Assembly: GCF_000330505.1 (NCBI RefSeq)
Contig: NW_004440286.1
Span: forward strand, 423,713 to 487,712
From: Entamoeba invadens IP1
Taxonomy: Eukaryota; Evosea; Mastigamoebida; Endamoebidae
DNA length: 64,000 nt
Reading direction: 5' to 3'
Under the pieces are notes generated by a model. It worked only from the letters and a program-made list of their open reading frames with translations. It did not search any database and was not told the origin of the DNA. This document shows positions 29,098 to 40,623 of the stretch, one piece after another. How positions within the stretch are numbered: the stretch's first letter is position 1; the number at the start of each line of letters is the position of its first letter. A program made the translations under genes and the position numbers.

Positions 29098-31413
29098 ATG
29101 TTTTTTGTGTTACTGATCACCACATTCTTCCTAATTGTGAAGAGCTGCAACTTTGAAATGGATGTATATGGGTGTTTGACAGTTACAAAACCTGATTTAT
29201 GTGTTGGGGAAGTAATTATCCCGAGCAGCTACTCATGTGTATCTGAATATGCATTTTTGAATCAAAACCTTCTTGAAAAAATCACATTTGAAACGACAAG
29301 TGCAGTTGTTTTAAAAAAGAACGCATTTTTGAATTGTACGTCACTTACAGACGTTCTTTTTAAAAACGATAAAATGCTCACCCTCTACGCAAATTGTTTT
29401 GAAAATTGCACTTCATTGGTCCACATTTCAGGGTTTTCAAAATATGGAGCGTATGGCGAACGGATCTTCAAAAATTGTGGATTTGTCGAATTCGACTTAC
29501 ATGGACTCGTGATCCTTCCTCTTGGGTTTCTCGAGCAGAATATTCATCTTGAGAAGTTGGTCAATGGAAACAGTGTAGTGACTTATGGCATCAAGTCTCT
29601 TTATAATTGTGAGAACTTGAAAACACTCCCCTTGTCTTCTTCGAATCAATACAACTTTGGCGACTCTGCATTTGAAGGGTGTACAAGTTTAACTGCTTTT
29701 CCAGCTGTCAAAAGTTTTGATATGGGTCTTCGAGTATTTGCGTACACTGGACTCACTGAATTTGATGTCATGGGAAAGAGCCAAATACCCGCTGGTACAT
29801 TTTGTGGGTGCGTCAATTTACAAGCAGTGACAAACACTGAAAGTGTCACAACAATAGGCGACAATGCGTTTGAAGGTACTCAAATAGTGTCTCTTGAAGT
29901 CTCTTCAAATTTGCTTGATATTGGAAATGCGTCATTTAAAGACTGTGCTAAATTTAAAGGCTTTTCCAACGAAGTCAAAGTCTCAAACATAGGAGAATCC
30001 GCCTTCGAGAATTGCAAAGTCTTAGAACAATTTGACATCAATGGACTCGAGTCGATCTACAAAAACACATTCAAAAATTGTGTCTCATTAAAGAAGTTGT
30101 TAAACACCGACAACGCGAATTTGGTCGGTGAAAGTGCCTTTGAAAATTGCGTTCAACTGACACAAATAATTCTTTATACGGATAATGGTCGTAATCCAAA
30201 TAAAATAGCATCAATGGAAATCGACACGGAAACTGCTTTTTCAAAAAAAGTTGTGAAACTCAGCCAAAGGTCATTTTTTGGATGTGAAAATTTGGAGACA
30301 ATTACCGCAAATTTGTTCGTAACTTTTGCGCCAGAGGCGTTTTCGGGATGTTCAAAATTGCGAAGTGTGACGATTGAAAGCAGTTTTATATTGCCAGTCT
30401 CTTTGTTTGAAAATTGCACGTCATTAGAGTCTATTACAAACTCCGAAAAAGTTCGTGTTATCGGCGAAAAGTGTTTTTGTGGGTGTGAGGCACTTGTGTT
30501 ACACAAATTACCAAAACTCAAAACCATTGGGAGGTTTGCATTTGAACGAACGACAAAGATGAGTGACGTTTCGTTATACAATTCACTTCAAGTAGTTGGA
30601 CAAGAACCATTCAAAGATAGCGGACTCAAAACCATCTATTTTCATGGAAATAATGACGTTATATTTAGTGGTTTTCCATTGCAAAATATTTCTATTTATG
30701 TTAAAGAGGGTTACGTGTCAGAGACTTTTTGTGGCGAATTTGTGAAGAAGTTGAAGTGTTTAACGAGTGAATATATTAACATGGGGAAGTGTGAAAAATG
30801 TGCAGATGGGTATAGGACAGAAGATGGAGTCTCTGGAATTTGTGATATGAAAAATGAATGTGATAACATTAGTATGTCTTGTGAAGAGTGTGACACAACG
30901 CGATGTATAAAATGTGCTGATGGGTATTACACTGCAGAAGGAAAGTGTGTTTTGTGTAATTTGGAGAACTGTTCGTCATGTTTATCTGATACAAAATGTG
31001 ATGTCTGTGATTTGGGGTATTTCTCACAACTTGGTGTTTGTGTAAAATGTGAGGAAAACTGTGCAAGTTGTGAAAAGGATGAGTGTTTCTTGTGTGTAAA
31101 AGGTGCATTCTATTTGGTTGATGGGAAATGCGAAAATTGTTCTTTGCATTGTACAAAATGTGGGTCAGCAACGGAGTGTGAATCTTGTGAAGAAAATTAT
31201 GAAACAGTGAATGGGTATTGCAAATTGATCGATAACAATTCACAGACTTCTGGTTCAAAGTTTGATTCTTCATGTAATAGTGAAAGTAATACTAAGAGTG
31301 ATGGCGTTGTCGAACATAGTAGCACAAATCAAGTTGACTCTTCGTCTGGAAGTTATCATTCAGTTTTAGGTTATACAACGATATTTGCTTTTATTATATT
31401 GATCTTGTGTTAA
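29098..31413 (+). CDS. Secreted or surface BspA-like leucine-rich-repeat protein with Cys-rich region
   Basis: 771 residues from the ATG at 29098, chosen because the signal peptide begins there (MFFVLLITTFFLIVKSC). BspA-type LRR_5 repeats fill residues about 25-560 (NCTSLTDV, CENLETI, SIGDNAFEG, GESAFENC patterns). A furin-like cysteine-rich part follows with CXXC spacing (KCEKCADGY, RCIKCADGYY, NCSSC). The Ser/Asn-rich stalk ends in a hydrophobic C-terminal segment (TIFAFIILILC), either a membrane anchor or a GPI signal. Likely a surface adhesion or recognition protein. Confidence 0.9.
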   Translation: MFFVLLITTFFLIVKSCNFEMDVYGCLTVTKPDLCVGEVIIPSSYSCVSEYAFLNQNLLEKITFETTSAVVLKKNAFLNCTSLTDVLFKNDKMLTLYANCFENCTSLVHISGFSKYGAYGERIFKNCGFVEFDLHGLVILPLGFLEQNIHLEKLVNGNSVVTYGIKSLYNCENLKTLPLSSSNQYNFGDSAFEGCTSLTAFPAVKSFDMGLRVFAYTGLTEFDVMGKSQIPAGTFCGCVNLQAVTNTESVTTIGDNAFEGTQIVSLEVSSNLLDIGNASFKDCAKFKGFSNEVKVSNIGESAFENCKVLEQFDINGLESIYKNTFKNCVSLKKLLNTDNANLVGESAFENCVQLTQIILYTDNGRNPNKIASMEIDTETAFSKKVVKLSQRSFFGCENLETITANLFVTFAPEAFSGCSKLRSVTIESSFILPVSLFENCTSLESITNSEKVRVIGEKCFCGCEALVLHKLPKLKTIGRFAFERTTKMSDVSLYNSLQVVGQEPFKDSGLKTIYFHGNNDVIFSGFPLQNISIYVKEGYVSETFCGEFVKKLKCLTSEYINMGKCEKCADGYRTEDGVSGICDMKNECDNISMSCEECDTTRCIKCADGYYTAEGKCVLCNLENCSSCLSDTKCDVCDLGYFSQLGVCVKCEENCASCEKDECFLCVKGAFYLVDGKCENCSLHCTKCGSATECESCEENYETVNGYCKLIDNNSQTSGSKFDSSCNSESNTKSDGVVEHSSTNQVDSSSGSYHSVLGYTTIFAFIILILC

Positions 31414-31876
31414 TGTTGTTTTATTTTTATTTCTTTTTTGTTATTGTAGTGTTTCTATCATTGATTTAAAGACATTATCGCAACAATGCGATAAAGCGTA
31501 TTAAAAATAGTTTCAATGTTAAAAAGACACAAATTGAAACTAATGGAAGTTAACAACGATCTTATTTTTTTGATAACAAATAAATGACATTACCAAAAAC
31601 CCAAAATAAGCATTTAAATTATTTACACAATGGAGTCAGTCATGTATAATTAACAATATTTAAAGTTATAAACTTGTTTTACTTTGAAACCAAGTTGATT
31701 TGCACAATAACAAACATGCAAAAAGCACAGAATTTACAATAATTTTTTGATATATGTACTTACTTATTTCTCAATATTGAATTTATTTTTGTGTACCCAT
31801 TATTGTTATCTAAATATAAATTGTAAACGTTTTGAGGATAATCCCAAAATAAGTCTTATTTGTATATAAAATTAGA
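31414..31876. other. Intergenic, no supported gene
   Basis: AT-rich. Short inverted words occur near 31471-31545 (AGTTTCAAT / ATTGAAACT) without further structure. Confidence 0.5.
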
Positions 31877-32395
31877 ATGTTTCAAACAAACAAAAACTTC
31901 TTTTTCATATTCATGACTTTCGAATTGGGAGCAAAAAGTCTGTTTCATCAATATGACGTTGGTGACAAGGGGTATTTAACACGTTTTGAATTTGTAGAGG
32001 CAATAAGGTCATATTTAGAAGTATCAAATGAATACGATAGACTCTTTGAGATGGTATTTGTCTACATTGATTCTAAGGGATTCTTGAATAAAAAAGAGAA
32101 CAAAATGACAAAGAAAGAATTTACCATTGTAATAAAAGCTCTTCCAGAGACCCAAGATTCAAAGACAGAACGTTTAGCTGAGATGATATTTGGTCTTTGT
32201 GGTGTTAAAAAAGAAGGCTATTTAAATAAATATAAATTTGCAGTCTTCATTCAATCTGCTTCCGAACGAATCAAATTGAATCCAAGAGCCCACAGACTGT
32301 ATTTCTCAACAGCAGACAAGAAAGTGACCGGTAAAGTTCATCTAAAAGAATTTCATACATGGCTCTTCACTGTTTTTTTGAAAAAGTTGGAATGA
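31877..32395 (+). CDS. EF-hand-like protein
   Basis: 172 residues, or 160 from Met13 (31913), which starts the likely folded part. Helix-loop-helix units recur: FHQYDVGDKGYLTRFEFVEA, then IDSKGFLNKKENKMTKKEF, then LCGVKKEGYLNKYKFAVF and STADKKVTGKVHLKEF. The loops keep the central Gly-hydrophobic pair and a final E in places, but most lack the full DxDxDG set, so calcium binding is doubtful for several. Probably a calmodulin-fold protein. The N-terminal 12 residues are hydrophobic and may be untranslated. Confidence 0.75.
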   Translation: MFQTNKNFFFIFMTFELGAKSLFHQYDVGDKGYLTRFEFVEAIRSYLEVSNEYDRLFEMVFVYIDSKGFLNKKENKMTKKEFTIVIKALPETQDSKTERLAEMIFGLCGVKKEGYLNKYKFAVFIQSASERIKLNPRAHRLYFSTADKKVTGKVHLKEFHTWLFTVFLKKLE

Positions 32396-33136
32396 ATAAT
32401 AAATGTTGTTTATATTTTGTTATTTGTTTGTTATTTCACATTTAAAAACATTTATTTTGTATTGCCAAAATATTATTTTTTCAAAGAAAACAGACAATTA
32501 CAATTATAATATTGTGAATTATTAATTATAGTAATTTTAATAAAATATGAAATTTTAACTTTGTTTTTATTGTGGCAATTTTGATGTCAATACTTCATAA
32601 TATTAATGTTAATGACTTTTTTAATTAATTAAGTAACATGTTTTTAAAACTGTACACAAACAAATTATAACAAAGAGTTTATTTATTATCATTTTAAAAT
32701 AAGATGAATAAGATTGTCTGTTGAATAATGAAACTTAATGAAGTTTTGTTTTTTAAATAAAAAAAAAACATATTTCATTTTTTTAAATAGAAATAGAAAA
32801 TATCGTAACTTTTTGAAATTTATATAATTCTATTAAATTAGTAAATTTTAATTAAATTCAACCAAAATCAGTTTTCAATCATATTTGAAAACTTCAAAAA
32901 AATGAATCATTAAGTATTAATAAAACATATTTTTTAATCACACAATGACTCACAATATAGTTAGTAATTTTTTTATAAAAAAATGATTTTGCATAATGAG
33001 CGTGTTGTTTTACATTGTGAATTGGCAAAAATATTTATTCAACTGTAAATATAACGACTTAATTATAATACTTCATAATACACGTTGTCAATGACGTACA
33101 ATGGAGTATATAATTTATTTCTATCTTCATATTTTA
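32396..33136. other. Intergenic, no supported gene
   Basis: Very AT-rich; nothing supported. Confidence 0.5.
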
Positions 33137-33805
33137 ATGTCTGGCTTTGATAGGAATAAATTCCAACAACGCAGTGAAATGTTCAACTTCAATAAAAGAT
33201 ACAGAACGCAATTCCAGGTCTTTGTGCATTCAATTAAATGGGTTTGTGAACATAACACATTCAGTGCTTATGTTAATAATTTACAAGTCTTGTTTTGGGG
33301 CAATACTCTTCCAGCGGAAAATCAGTGCATAGAAATTTATGAATTTGTTCTGAACATACATCAGGCACCGTATGCACTTGTGACAAGTTATAAAATTGCG
33401 AACCATGTCATTGAACAATACACCAACAACGTGTTTTTCAAAAGGTTTGTTTTGAATAAAGTTAACATATTAATCCCACTTAAGAGATGTTTAAAATTGT
33501 CTGAAAAAATGTTACCACTTCCAGACAAAACTTTATTTGGATTCTGTGATGGGAAGACAGAATACTTATGCAGTCCAAAAGACTATACACATCACTATGT
33601 TCTTAATTTTCAATCACAAAAAAGAACCTCCAAGTTGTATGTTAGAGCTGACGACTTTGAACGATTCAACTTCGAACTTAATAAATATTATCTTATTTCC
33701 GACGTTGGAGCGATAACCAATTACGAAGACACATTCTATTTGAATGAGACTTCATTTTTGATCAAATGCGATGCTGAAGAGATTGCAAATTCGTACTCGT
33801 CTTAA
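33137..33805 (+). CDS. Protein of unknown function
   Basis: 222 residues from the ATG at 33137 (an ATG at 33101 would add 12 hydrophobic residues). It starts MSGFDRNKFQQRSEMFNFNK. It contains no membrane segment, few cysteines, and mixed alpha/beta composition with aromatic-rich strands (KYYLISDVGAITNYEDTFY). I do not recognise the family. Codon composition supports real coding. Confidence 0.65.
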   Translation: MSGFDRNKFQQRSEMFNFNKRYRTQFQVFVHSIKWVCEHNTFSAYVNNLQVLFWGNTLPAENQCIEIYEFVLNIHQAPYALVTSYKIANHVIEQYTNNVFFKRFVLNKVNILIPLKRCLKLSEKMLPLPDKTLFGFCDGKTEYLCSPKDYTHHYVLNFQSQKRTSKLYVRADDFERFNFELNKYYLISDVGAITNYEDTFYLNETSFLIKCDAEEIANSYSS

Positions 33806-34184
33806 CAAACAATGAATATTACAATAATTGATTTGTTGTTTCTTCTTATTCTGTTCGAATCAATGTTTTAAATTCATTTCTATTCCTAATTATTTAATAT
33901 TATTAATTAAAAAAAATATTATTAATTAAAAATTATTAGTTTTTTAATTCTAAATAACTAAATTGTTTCTATGATTAAATTAATAATTAATTTGATTTAA
34001 AATGTTAATTGTTTTTTAATTATATTTTTTAAAAATTATTGGTAATTTTAATTAGAATTGTAATAATTTTAATGATTTATTACTCAAATTATAAAAATAA
34101 TTTAAAACATTTAAAAACTTGAATAGTATTTCTTTTAATTATATAATTAAAAAAAATTAGTATTGTAAAACTAATAAAAAATGG
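33806..34184. other. Intergenic, extremely AT-rich
   Basis: Almost pure A/T with many TTAATTAA-type words; no gene. Confidence 0.5.
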
Positions 34185-35207
34185 ATGAAAAAGCTTGACA
34201 GTTACCACGTCATGGTAGTTTCAAATTACTTTGCAACTATTCAGGACTTCATTTCTCTTGAATTTGTTTGTAAAAAGTTCAGTGGAACGTTACAAAAATT
34301 TCATTATAACCCCATTTCACTCACCACAAACACAATAAAGTACTTTCCTAACATTGAGACACTTCACATTTACAATCCAGACGATGAGAAGTTTGAAAAC
34401 ACCACGTTTTTCCAAAGAGTAATTTGGTATCCGGTGCCTTACTTTGTATTTTCTGAACATCCACAGAATGTGTCTTTCAAGAAGGTCAAGATAACAAAAA
34501 ATGATTCTAAGCTATTTTCAAAAACAAATTGCGAACTTCCGAACAACGTATATGTGTTATCTGAAAATGCATTTATCAACAACACACAAATTGTCACGAT
34601 ACACCTTCCCCAAACCCTTTTTAGTATAGGCAGCAATTGTTTCTATTGTTGTCCCAACCTCACTTCTCTAATTATTCCGGACCGCGTTTGTCTGATAGGG
34701 AATTACTGTTTTATGCGCTGTTCAAAATTGGAGTATTGTGCATTGTCATCTTCACTTAAAGAGCTTTCTCTTAGTCTTTTTGCTTCTTGTGATTCTCTGA
34801 AAGAGGTTATCATACCACAGAGTGTCACTTCCATTGGTGAAAATTGCTTCTTAAAATGTACTTCACTGACAAAAGTGTGCTTAACAGATTGTATAAAAGA
34901 AATTGGGCAGTACGCATTTGCGTCATGTGAAAAACTTGAGCACATTGTTTTGCCAACCCGTCTCGTTGAGATTAAAGCAGCCACGTTTTATAAATGTCGC
35001 GCACTTCGTGAGATAACAATTCCACAAAGTGTGACACGGATGGAGGATATTTGTTTTTCTCTTTGTGTCAATTTGGAGTCGGTTACACTTCCAAGTAACA
35101 TCGTTTTTGTTGGTCACGAGCAATTTTGGAATTGTGGAAAATTACCTAAAACCGATGAAAAGAAGAAAGAAACGTTATTGGGTAAAATGCGTCATTTATT
35201 CCATTGA
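34185..35207 (+). CDS. Cytosolic BspA-like leucine-rich-repeat protein
   Basis: 340 residues. The N-terminus (LDSYHVMVVSNYFATIQDF, then VCKKF) is the short F-box-like leader of Entamoeba BspA proteins. LRR_5 repeats follow: LFSIGSNCFYCCPNLTSLII, VCLIGNYCFMRCSKLEY, VTSIGENCFLKCTSL, CIKEIGQYAFASCEKL. There is no signal peptide. An ATG four bases upstream (34181) is out of frame and meets a stop after five codons, so 34185 is the start. It is a close paralogue of 37809-38708. Confidence 0.88.
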   Translation: MKKLDSYHVMVVSNYFATIQDFISLEFVCKKFSGTLQKFHYNPISLTTNTIKYFPNIETLHIYNPDDEKFENTTFFQRVIWYPVPYFVFSEHPQNVSFKKVKITKNDSKLFSKTNCELPNNVYVLSENAFINNTQIVTIHLPQTLFSIGSNCFYCCPNLTSLIIPDRVCLIGNYCFMRCSKLEYCALSSSLKELSLSLFASCDSLKEVIIPQSVTSIGENCFLKCTSLTKVCLTDCIKEIGQYAFASCEKLEHIVLPTRLVEIKAATFYKCRALREITIPQSVTRMEDICFSLCVNLESVTLPSNIVFVGHEQFWNCGKLPKTDEKKKETLLGKMRHLFH

Positions 35208-35627
35208 CCGCAAAGTCTAAAATATAATACTCATATAGTTAAAAAGAATAGAAAAGTAACTATCCGTTTAATTCGCCTTTACTTTATGTATGTGAGTGAA
35301 AACAATAGAGATCTATTGTTCTATGTCTTTATTTATTCATCATCATAACTATTTATTAATTTGTGTTAATCAAAAATTAATAAACTAAATCAAAAAAGTT
35401 AGTTGTAAATTATTGTTTGTAGTTTGGTTTAAGGTTGATGTTCAAGCTTAAGTTCAAAATGTTTGTTAATTATGAAAGGTATTTACAGTTTGTTAAATAA
35501 AGTCGGAAACTTTATACAGTCAAACTTTAGAGTTGTATCAAAGTACTATCTTTAAAAAGTACGTTCTCATTAATGAGAATTTTAACTTAACAAACCTTAA
35601 AAAAAACTAAAAAGAAGAATCAAATTA
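35208..35627. other. Intergenic, no supported gene
   Basis: AT-rich spacer between the LRR gene and the 808-bp element. Confidence 0.5.
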
Positions 35628-36435
35628 TAGTCGGGTGATAAAGGGGGTTAATTTGGGACAGAAGTAGTTAATTTGAGTAAAAAACTATAAAATATAATTT
35701 CTTTAACCATAAAAGTATTAGAAGGGTTTTTTCAATTAACTACTTTGAAAATAATAAAAGAAAACCATAACTATCTATTTTTGATATTATTCAATCTTTG
35801 AAAACAATGGAAGAAGAAGAGAAAGGAACCCTTGATGAAATAACCACAGGCAATCAACATAAAAAAGCAATTTAAATACAAGAAACCAGTTTAAAAACTG
35901 TATTTCAATATATATTCATGATGTATATGGTTAAAATGCCAGAGTTTAATGAATTAACAACAGTGTCAATTTTTGAAAGTGTCAGGGAATCACTGAAAAA
36001 TCATCATTTGTTATTTCAATCTTTCAATCTTTCGTTGTTGAACCATTTCCATTGAGAAAAGATAAGAGAAAGACCATTTTAACATAAAAACAATTGGAGT
36101 TGAAAAAGAGCAGAAAAGAAATGAAACAAAGGAAAAAACAAAGGAAAAATTCTTTAACAAAACAAGTTTCAGACAAACCATAAAAAGTGCTGCGTTTTAG
36201 ACTTCCACATTTTTTAAGTGAACAAATTGAGGTGTTTTTGTTTATTTTTGAAATAGAAATTTATAATTATTCAATTTATAATCATTTAAAATAAAAAACG
36301 ATAATTTATATTATTATTTTAATTTTATGTTTATTTTGACCTTTAAATAGATTTTTTAAAAATTATAGTTTCAAAATTATATTTATCAAAATTAACTACC
36401 TTTGTCCCTTTTTAATGCCATTTATCCCCCGACTA
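35628..36435. mobile_element. 808-bp TA-flanked inverted-repeat element
   Basis: TA at 35626-35627 and 36436-36437. The ends match inverted over about 50 nt: TAGTCGGGTGATAAAGGGGG on the left, and reversed right end TAGTCGGGGGATAAATGGCA; both go on to GGGACA and GTAGTTAATTT. The interior has a short broken frame near 35807 (MEEEEKGTLDEITTGNQ) and no transposase domain. It looks like a nonautonomous mariner-type element. Confidence 0.75.
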
Positions 36436-36437
36436 TA

Positions 36438-37808
36438 TAGTTTTTTGTATTAATAATTAATAATTAATTATAATTATTTTAAAATAAGAAAAAGACAAGC
36501 ATTTGTGAAGTTGTTTTTTTTTATTATTTTAATTTGATATTCAAATTATTTTTTTATTTTTTGTTGAAAAATGATATTAAATTTTTATGTTACTGTCAAG
36601 ATGTTTGGTTGTATATAGATTAAATTTTAATGTATTCATTTGCATAAATTGATGTGATAAAGAAATATTAAATTTTAATTATATTTTATATGTATTGTTG
36701 TAAAAATCATTCTTTTTTATTAAAAAGGTTGAAATATTTTTTTGGTATAAATTAAGTTTTTTTGACGTTTTTAAAACAACAATAAAATACACATTTCAAA
36801 TACACGATAATTTAATTTATATTATTAGTTTTTAACCACAAACAATAATCGCTATAAAAACAACATAATTTATAATATGGTTTGTTTAGTTTTAAATGTC
36901 TTTTATCAAATTGAAGAGTGTTCTTAACACCCTAAATAACCAAAATTCAAAATGAATAAAAACGGTAGATCTTGAGTAAATGAAATTTATTTTTATATTT
37001 TAAAAATTAATCATGTGCATAACATTACACAAACAACCAAAAATGTCTGTGTATCCATGTTTAAAACACATCGCTTGAGTGATCATATTGAATAGATTTA
37101 TTTTTAATAATTTTAATTAAAAATATAGTAAAACCTTAAAATGTTTTATTGTGGTATGAAAATAGTTTTGAATGTATCATATCCCGAATTACAGATCATA
37201 TTTACACGTTTATTATTTTTTATACGTAAAAAGGAATGTTGCTACGATTGGTAGCTTCTATTAAATAATAATAATTATTTGATTTGCATGTTTTTATAAG
37301 TAAATCGTGTTTAAAACATTGTTATTTTGGCTTTTTTGAGTTTAGAATATAAAACAACATGAAAATAAACATATCAAAATTAAATAATTAGACGAAAAAC
37401 AAACAACACTAAACAACATGCTTTTCGTTGGATTTTCGACATAATGAACTATAAAACATTTAAAATTACTCTTGCAAAATTAAATAAAGTCGAGCTAATG
37501 TTTAAAGTACACTCTTATACACAATATAATATCAAAAAACACATAAATGTGTACTTTTTATTTATTATTCCATTATTAATACACTTCTTTTTGTAACTTA
37601 ATAATTCTTTATAAAAAATTTAATATAAATAATTTAAAAACTTTAATCTATTAAAAAAGAACAAATTTACTATGTTAATTATTTCCTACCCAAAAATGTT
37701 AAAAAAAATATGGGTCAATTTGTTAAAAGGTACATTCTATTTTTCGACTTTAAAACAACCAACTTATGATTAATATCTACTTGTGTGTAACTGAACTCAC
37801 AATAAAGA
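36438..37808. other. Intergenic, no supported gene
   Basis: 1.4 kb of AT-rich sequence before the next LRR gene; nothing beyond a promoter-like site at its end. Confidence 0.5.
37790..37797 (+). promoter_or_regulatory. GAAC-like core promoter element
   Basis: ACTGAACT matches the Entamoeba GAAC consensus (AATGAACT) at 7 of 8 bases and sits 11 nt before the ATG at 37809, consistent with short leaders. Confidence 0.35.
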
Positions 37809-38708
37809 ATGACAAGGCTTGATTCTTATAGTCTTATGGTCGTTGCTAAGTACTTTAGAACGTGTGAAGACTTTGAAAATGTCCAATGTGTTTGTCGGAA
37901 GTTCAGAGAGACTACTGAAAAGTTCCATTTCAATCCAATTCCTTTGGCAAAGAAAACCAGAGCATTATTTCCTAAACTTGAAACACTTCACTTATACGAT
38001 GCGTCGTCTGAGAAGTTTGATGATGAGGACTTCTTCTCCAAAATCTTTTGGTATCAGGTTGACTATCAAACGTACAAAATATTTATGAAAGCAAATGACT
38101 CAAAACCAGTGAAGACAAAAAATTCCGAACTTTTGTTTATGAACGTAAAATACACAACAAAAGATCAAAAGAAATTTGGCATTGATATTCCACCAGTGGT
38201 AACTTTATTAGGAGAAGAATGTTTTAGTTATTGCGACACTTTGACTTCCGTTGTTCTCTCAAATAGTGTGAAGTCTATTGGAAGACAGTGTTTTTTCCAT
38301 TGTGTGAATTTGTTAAATGCCAAACTACCAGAGAGCGTCAGTTCAATTGGGTTTGGGGCTTTCAGTTACTGTTACAAACTCTCAGAGATAACAATGCCAC
38401 GTTATATGAAATCAATTGGTAATTATTGTTTTGATGGGTGTAAAGAGTTGAAAAAAATAACAATTCCAAATGGCGTCGAAGTCATCCACAAAAAATGTTT
38501 TAACAACTGTAAAAGTCTCAGAGAAATTAATATACCCCAAGGCTTGAAAGAACTTGAAGAAGGAGCTTTTTATGGATGTAAAGAAATTACTAACCTTGGC
38601 TTTGTGACGAAAGTAATAAAATTTGGAAAGGGCTGCTTCGGGGAGACTAGTGTTTTTAGTTGGGGAAATCAAATTCCCAATACTGCCTTTGTTCGTATTG
38701 AAATATAA
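37809..38708 (+). CDS. Cytosolic BspA-like leucine-rich-repeat protein, paralogue of 34185-35207
   Basis: 299 residues. It opens with the same leader as its neighbour (LDSYSLMVVAKYFRTCEDF, then VCRKF, then a KFHFNPI block), followed by LRR_5 repeats (VKSIGRQCFFHCVNLLN, VSSIGFGAFSYCYKLSEI, MKSIGNYCFDGCKEL). Same orientation as 34185-35207 with an inserted element between them, so a tandem duplication is likely. No signal peptide. Confidence 0.88.
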   Translation: MTRLDSYSLMVVAKYFRTCEDFENVQCVCRKFRETTEKFHFNPIPLAKKTRALFPKLETLHLYDASSEKFDDEDFFSKIFWYQVDYQTYKIFMKANDSKPVKTKNSELLFMNVKYTTKDQKKFGIDIPPVVTLLGEECFSYCDTLTSVVLSNSVKSIGRQCFFHCVNLLNAKLPESVSSIGFGAFSYCYKLSEITMPRYMKSIGNYCFDGCKELKKITIPNGVEVIHKKCFNNCKSLREINIPQGLKELEEGAFYGCKEITNLGFVTKVIKFGKGCFGETSVFSWGNQIPNTAFVRIEI

Positions 38709-39822
38709 TCTATTTTTAATGACTATTTCATACAAAGGAAAACAAATAAAAACCACTTTAATAACACACAATGAAAATAATTATTGGAAATAAAGTGTTT
38801 GAATAATCAAAAACCACAAAAATTGATATTTAATGTGTTATAATTTTAAAAGTAAATATTGGTGTAAACAAAGGTAGTTTAACAAAACTTTAAATGTTAT
38901 TTGTTTTTACTATTTAATAGTTCCGTTTAAAAACAACACAATCGATTTTTCAAAAAAAAAACAAATTTTTTTTAATGAAAAAAACAATGTTTTGATTTTT
39001 AATATGATTTATTTGTTTAAAATTAGTGATTATATTTTCTTATAAATAAATAATATTGATATTATAGATAATAATACATAATTCATTTTTATTTCAACTT
39101 TACTTGTTATAAAAAGTATTATATTAAATAATACAATATTTTATTAAAAAAAATAATTAGAGTTTGGTTTAATTAATCTAAACAAGATAAAATATCCAAA
39201 AAATGCACATCAAAAGAAGCTTCTGTCTTGGACTGTTCAAATAAATGAACGTTTTTTTAAATAGAAAAAAGTATGAAGAAAAAGAACAAAACAATGAAGA
39301 TTATTATAATAAATAAATAATTAAAATATAATATTTAAATGGTAAATAACTTAATGATTTAAATGATATAATATCTTTTGAACCTCTGTCTTTCGTATAG
39401 TAAATTATAATTTTTATAACTACAAAAATAACTAAAATAATTAACAATCGATCATTTTTTTTTGAAAAAAAAATAAAAATAAAGGTCGATTTTGTGAATG
39501 TTTGTACAAAACACTTCCCGAAAATCAGATNNNNNNNNNNNNNNNNNNNNNNNNNNNNNNNNNNNNNNNNNNNNNNNNNNNNNNNNNNNNNNNNNNNNNN
39601 NNNNNNNNNNNNNNNNNNNNNNNNNNNNNNAAATACATTTTTTACTGACTCAAAATGGTTATTTTTTGACGGATTAAATAAAAAATTATTATTATATAAT
39701 AAAAAAACTATACCCTGAACCATTCAAAAAGATTTCTTTTCTTTAAAGCTTCAAATTTCTGAGAATAAGGTGACATGCACTATTTGAATCTTCTCCCAAA
39801 GAATTGAATAATCACTATTAGG
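38709..39822. other. Intergenic with an assembly gap
   Basis: AT-rich. The gap 39531-39630 is inside. Frames spanning the gap are artefacts. Confidence 0.5.
39531..39630. other. Assembly gap of 100 N
   Basis: Placeholder gap in intergenic sequence. Confidence 0.99.
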
Positions 39823-40488
39823 ATGGGAAACGACAACTCCATGAAGTTGACTCAAAAAAATCGCGACGAGGTTTTGCAACACATTAACACGGTCACAGAG
39901 ATCTTGCCAAATATATACCTTTCTTCAAGACACGCTGCAGAAGACCCAAACACTTATAAGCTCAATGGCATCACTGCAGTCCTATCACTCACTACCAACT
40001 TAACTAAATACCCACAAAACATTAAAACTAAACACTTCCACGTCCAAGACTCTTTCTTCTTCTTGTTGGATCAGGTGTTAACAGAGTCACTCTGCTGGTT
40101 AATCGAAATGGTGAATTCGGGACATAAAGTACTTGTCCACTGCGAAGTCGGCGTGTCGAGAAGTGCATCGGTTGTATTGGCTTACTTGATGATGGTCAAC
40201 CATTGGACTTTGAAACAAAGCTTCTTGTTCTGTAAAGCAAAAAGAAGTGTAGTCTGCCCCAACCCCGGATTTATTATCCAGTTGTACCAATTCCAAATCA
40301 AAATGGGCATTAAGGACACCACTGAAAATTCTCTCTTTGTCAAAGGGCTATTGACTCAGTCTAACACTTTGTATAGAGAAGTACCAGTTAGAGCACTTTG
40401 GAACTCATTCTTGGAAAATGGGTTTTCATATGAAAAAGCTATTAAAGATCATTGCAGAGTAGCTGCTTCGGCTAGTCGAAGTGCTTAA
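39823..40488 (+). CDS. Dual-specificity protein phosphatase
   Basis: 221 residues. The active site is HCEVGVSRS (Cys107, Arg113), followed by ASVVLAYLMM, which is diagnostic of DUSPs. The general acid is probably Asp76 (HVQDSFFF). The N-terminus MGNDNS is a candidate myristoylation signal (Gly2, Ser6), which would bring it to membranes. The C-terminal 60 residues extend past the catalytic domain. It dephosphorylates phospho-Tyr/Ser/Thr by family; the substrate is unknown. Divergent end-to-end neighbour of the kinase gene below. Confidence 0.9.
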   Translation: MGNDNSMKLTQKNRDEVLQHINTVTEILPNIYLSSRHAAEDPNTYKLNGITAVLSLTTNLTKYPQNIKTKHFHVQDSFFFLLDQVLTESLCWLIEMVNSGHKVLVHCEVGVSRSASVVLAYLMMVNHWTLKQSFLFCKAKRSVVCPNPGFIIQLYQFQIKMGIKDTTENSLFVKGLLTQSNTLYREVPVRALWNSFLENGFSYEKAIKDHCRVAASASRSA

Positions 40489-40623
40489 ACGCCGTGTGTA
40501 TTATGTAAAATATCTTTCTTGTAATTCAGTCATCTTCATTCTTATTGTTTAATTTTATTATATTTTATATTATATCTTATATTATAAAATTAATAGAAAA
40601 CAAATAGTAAACATTTAATTGAT

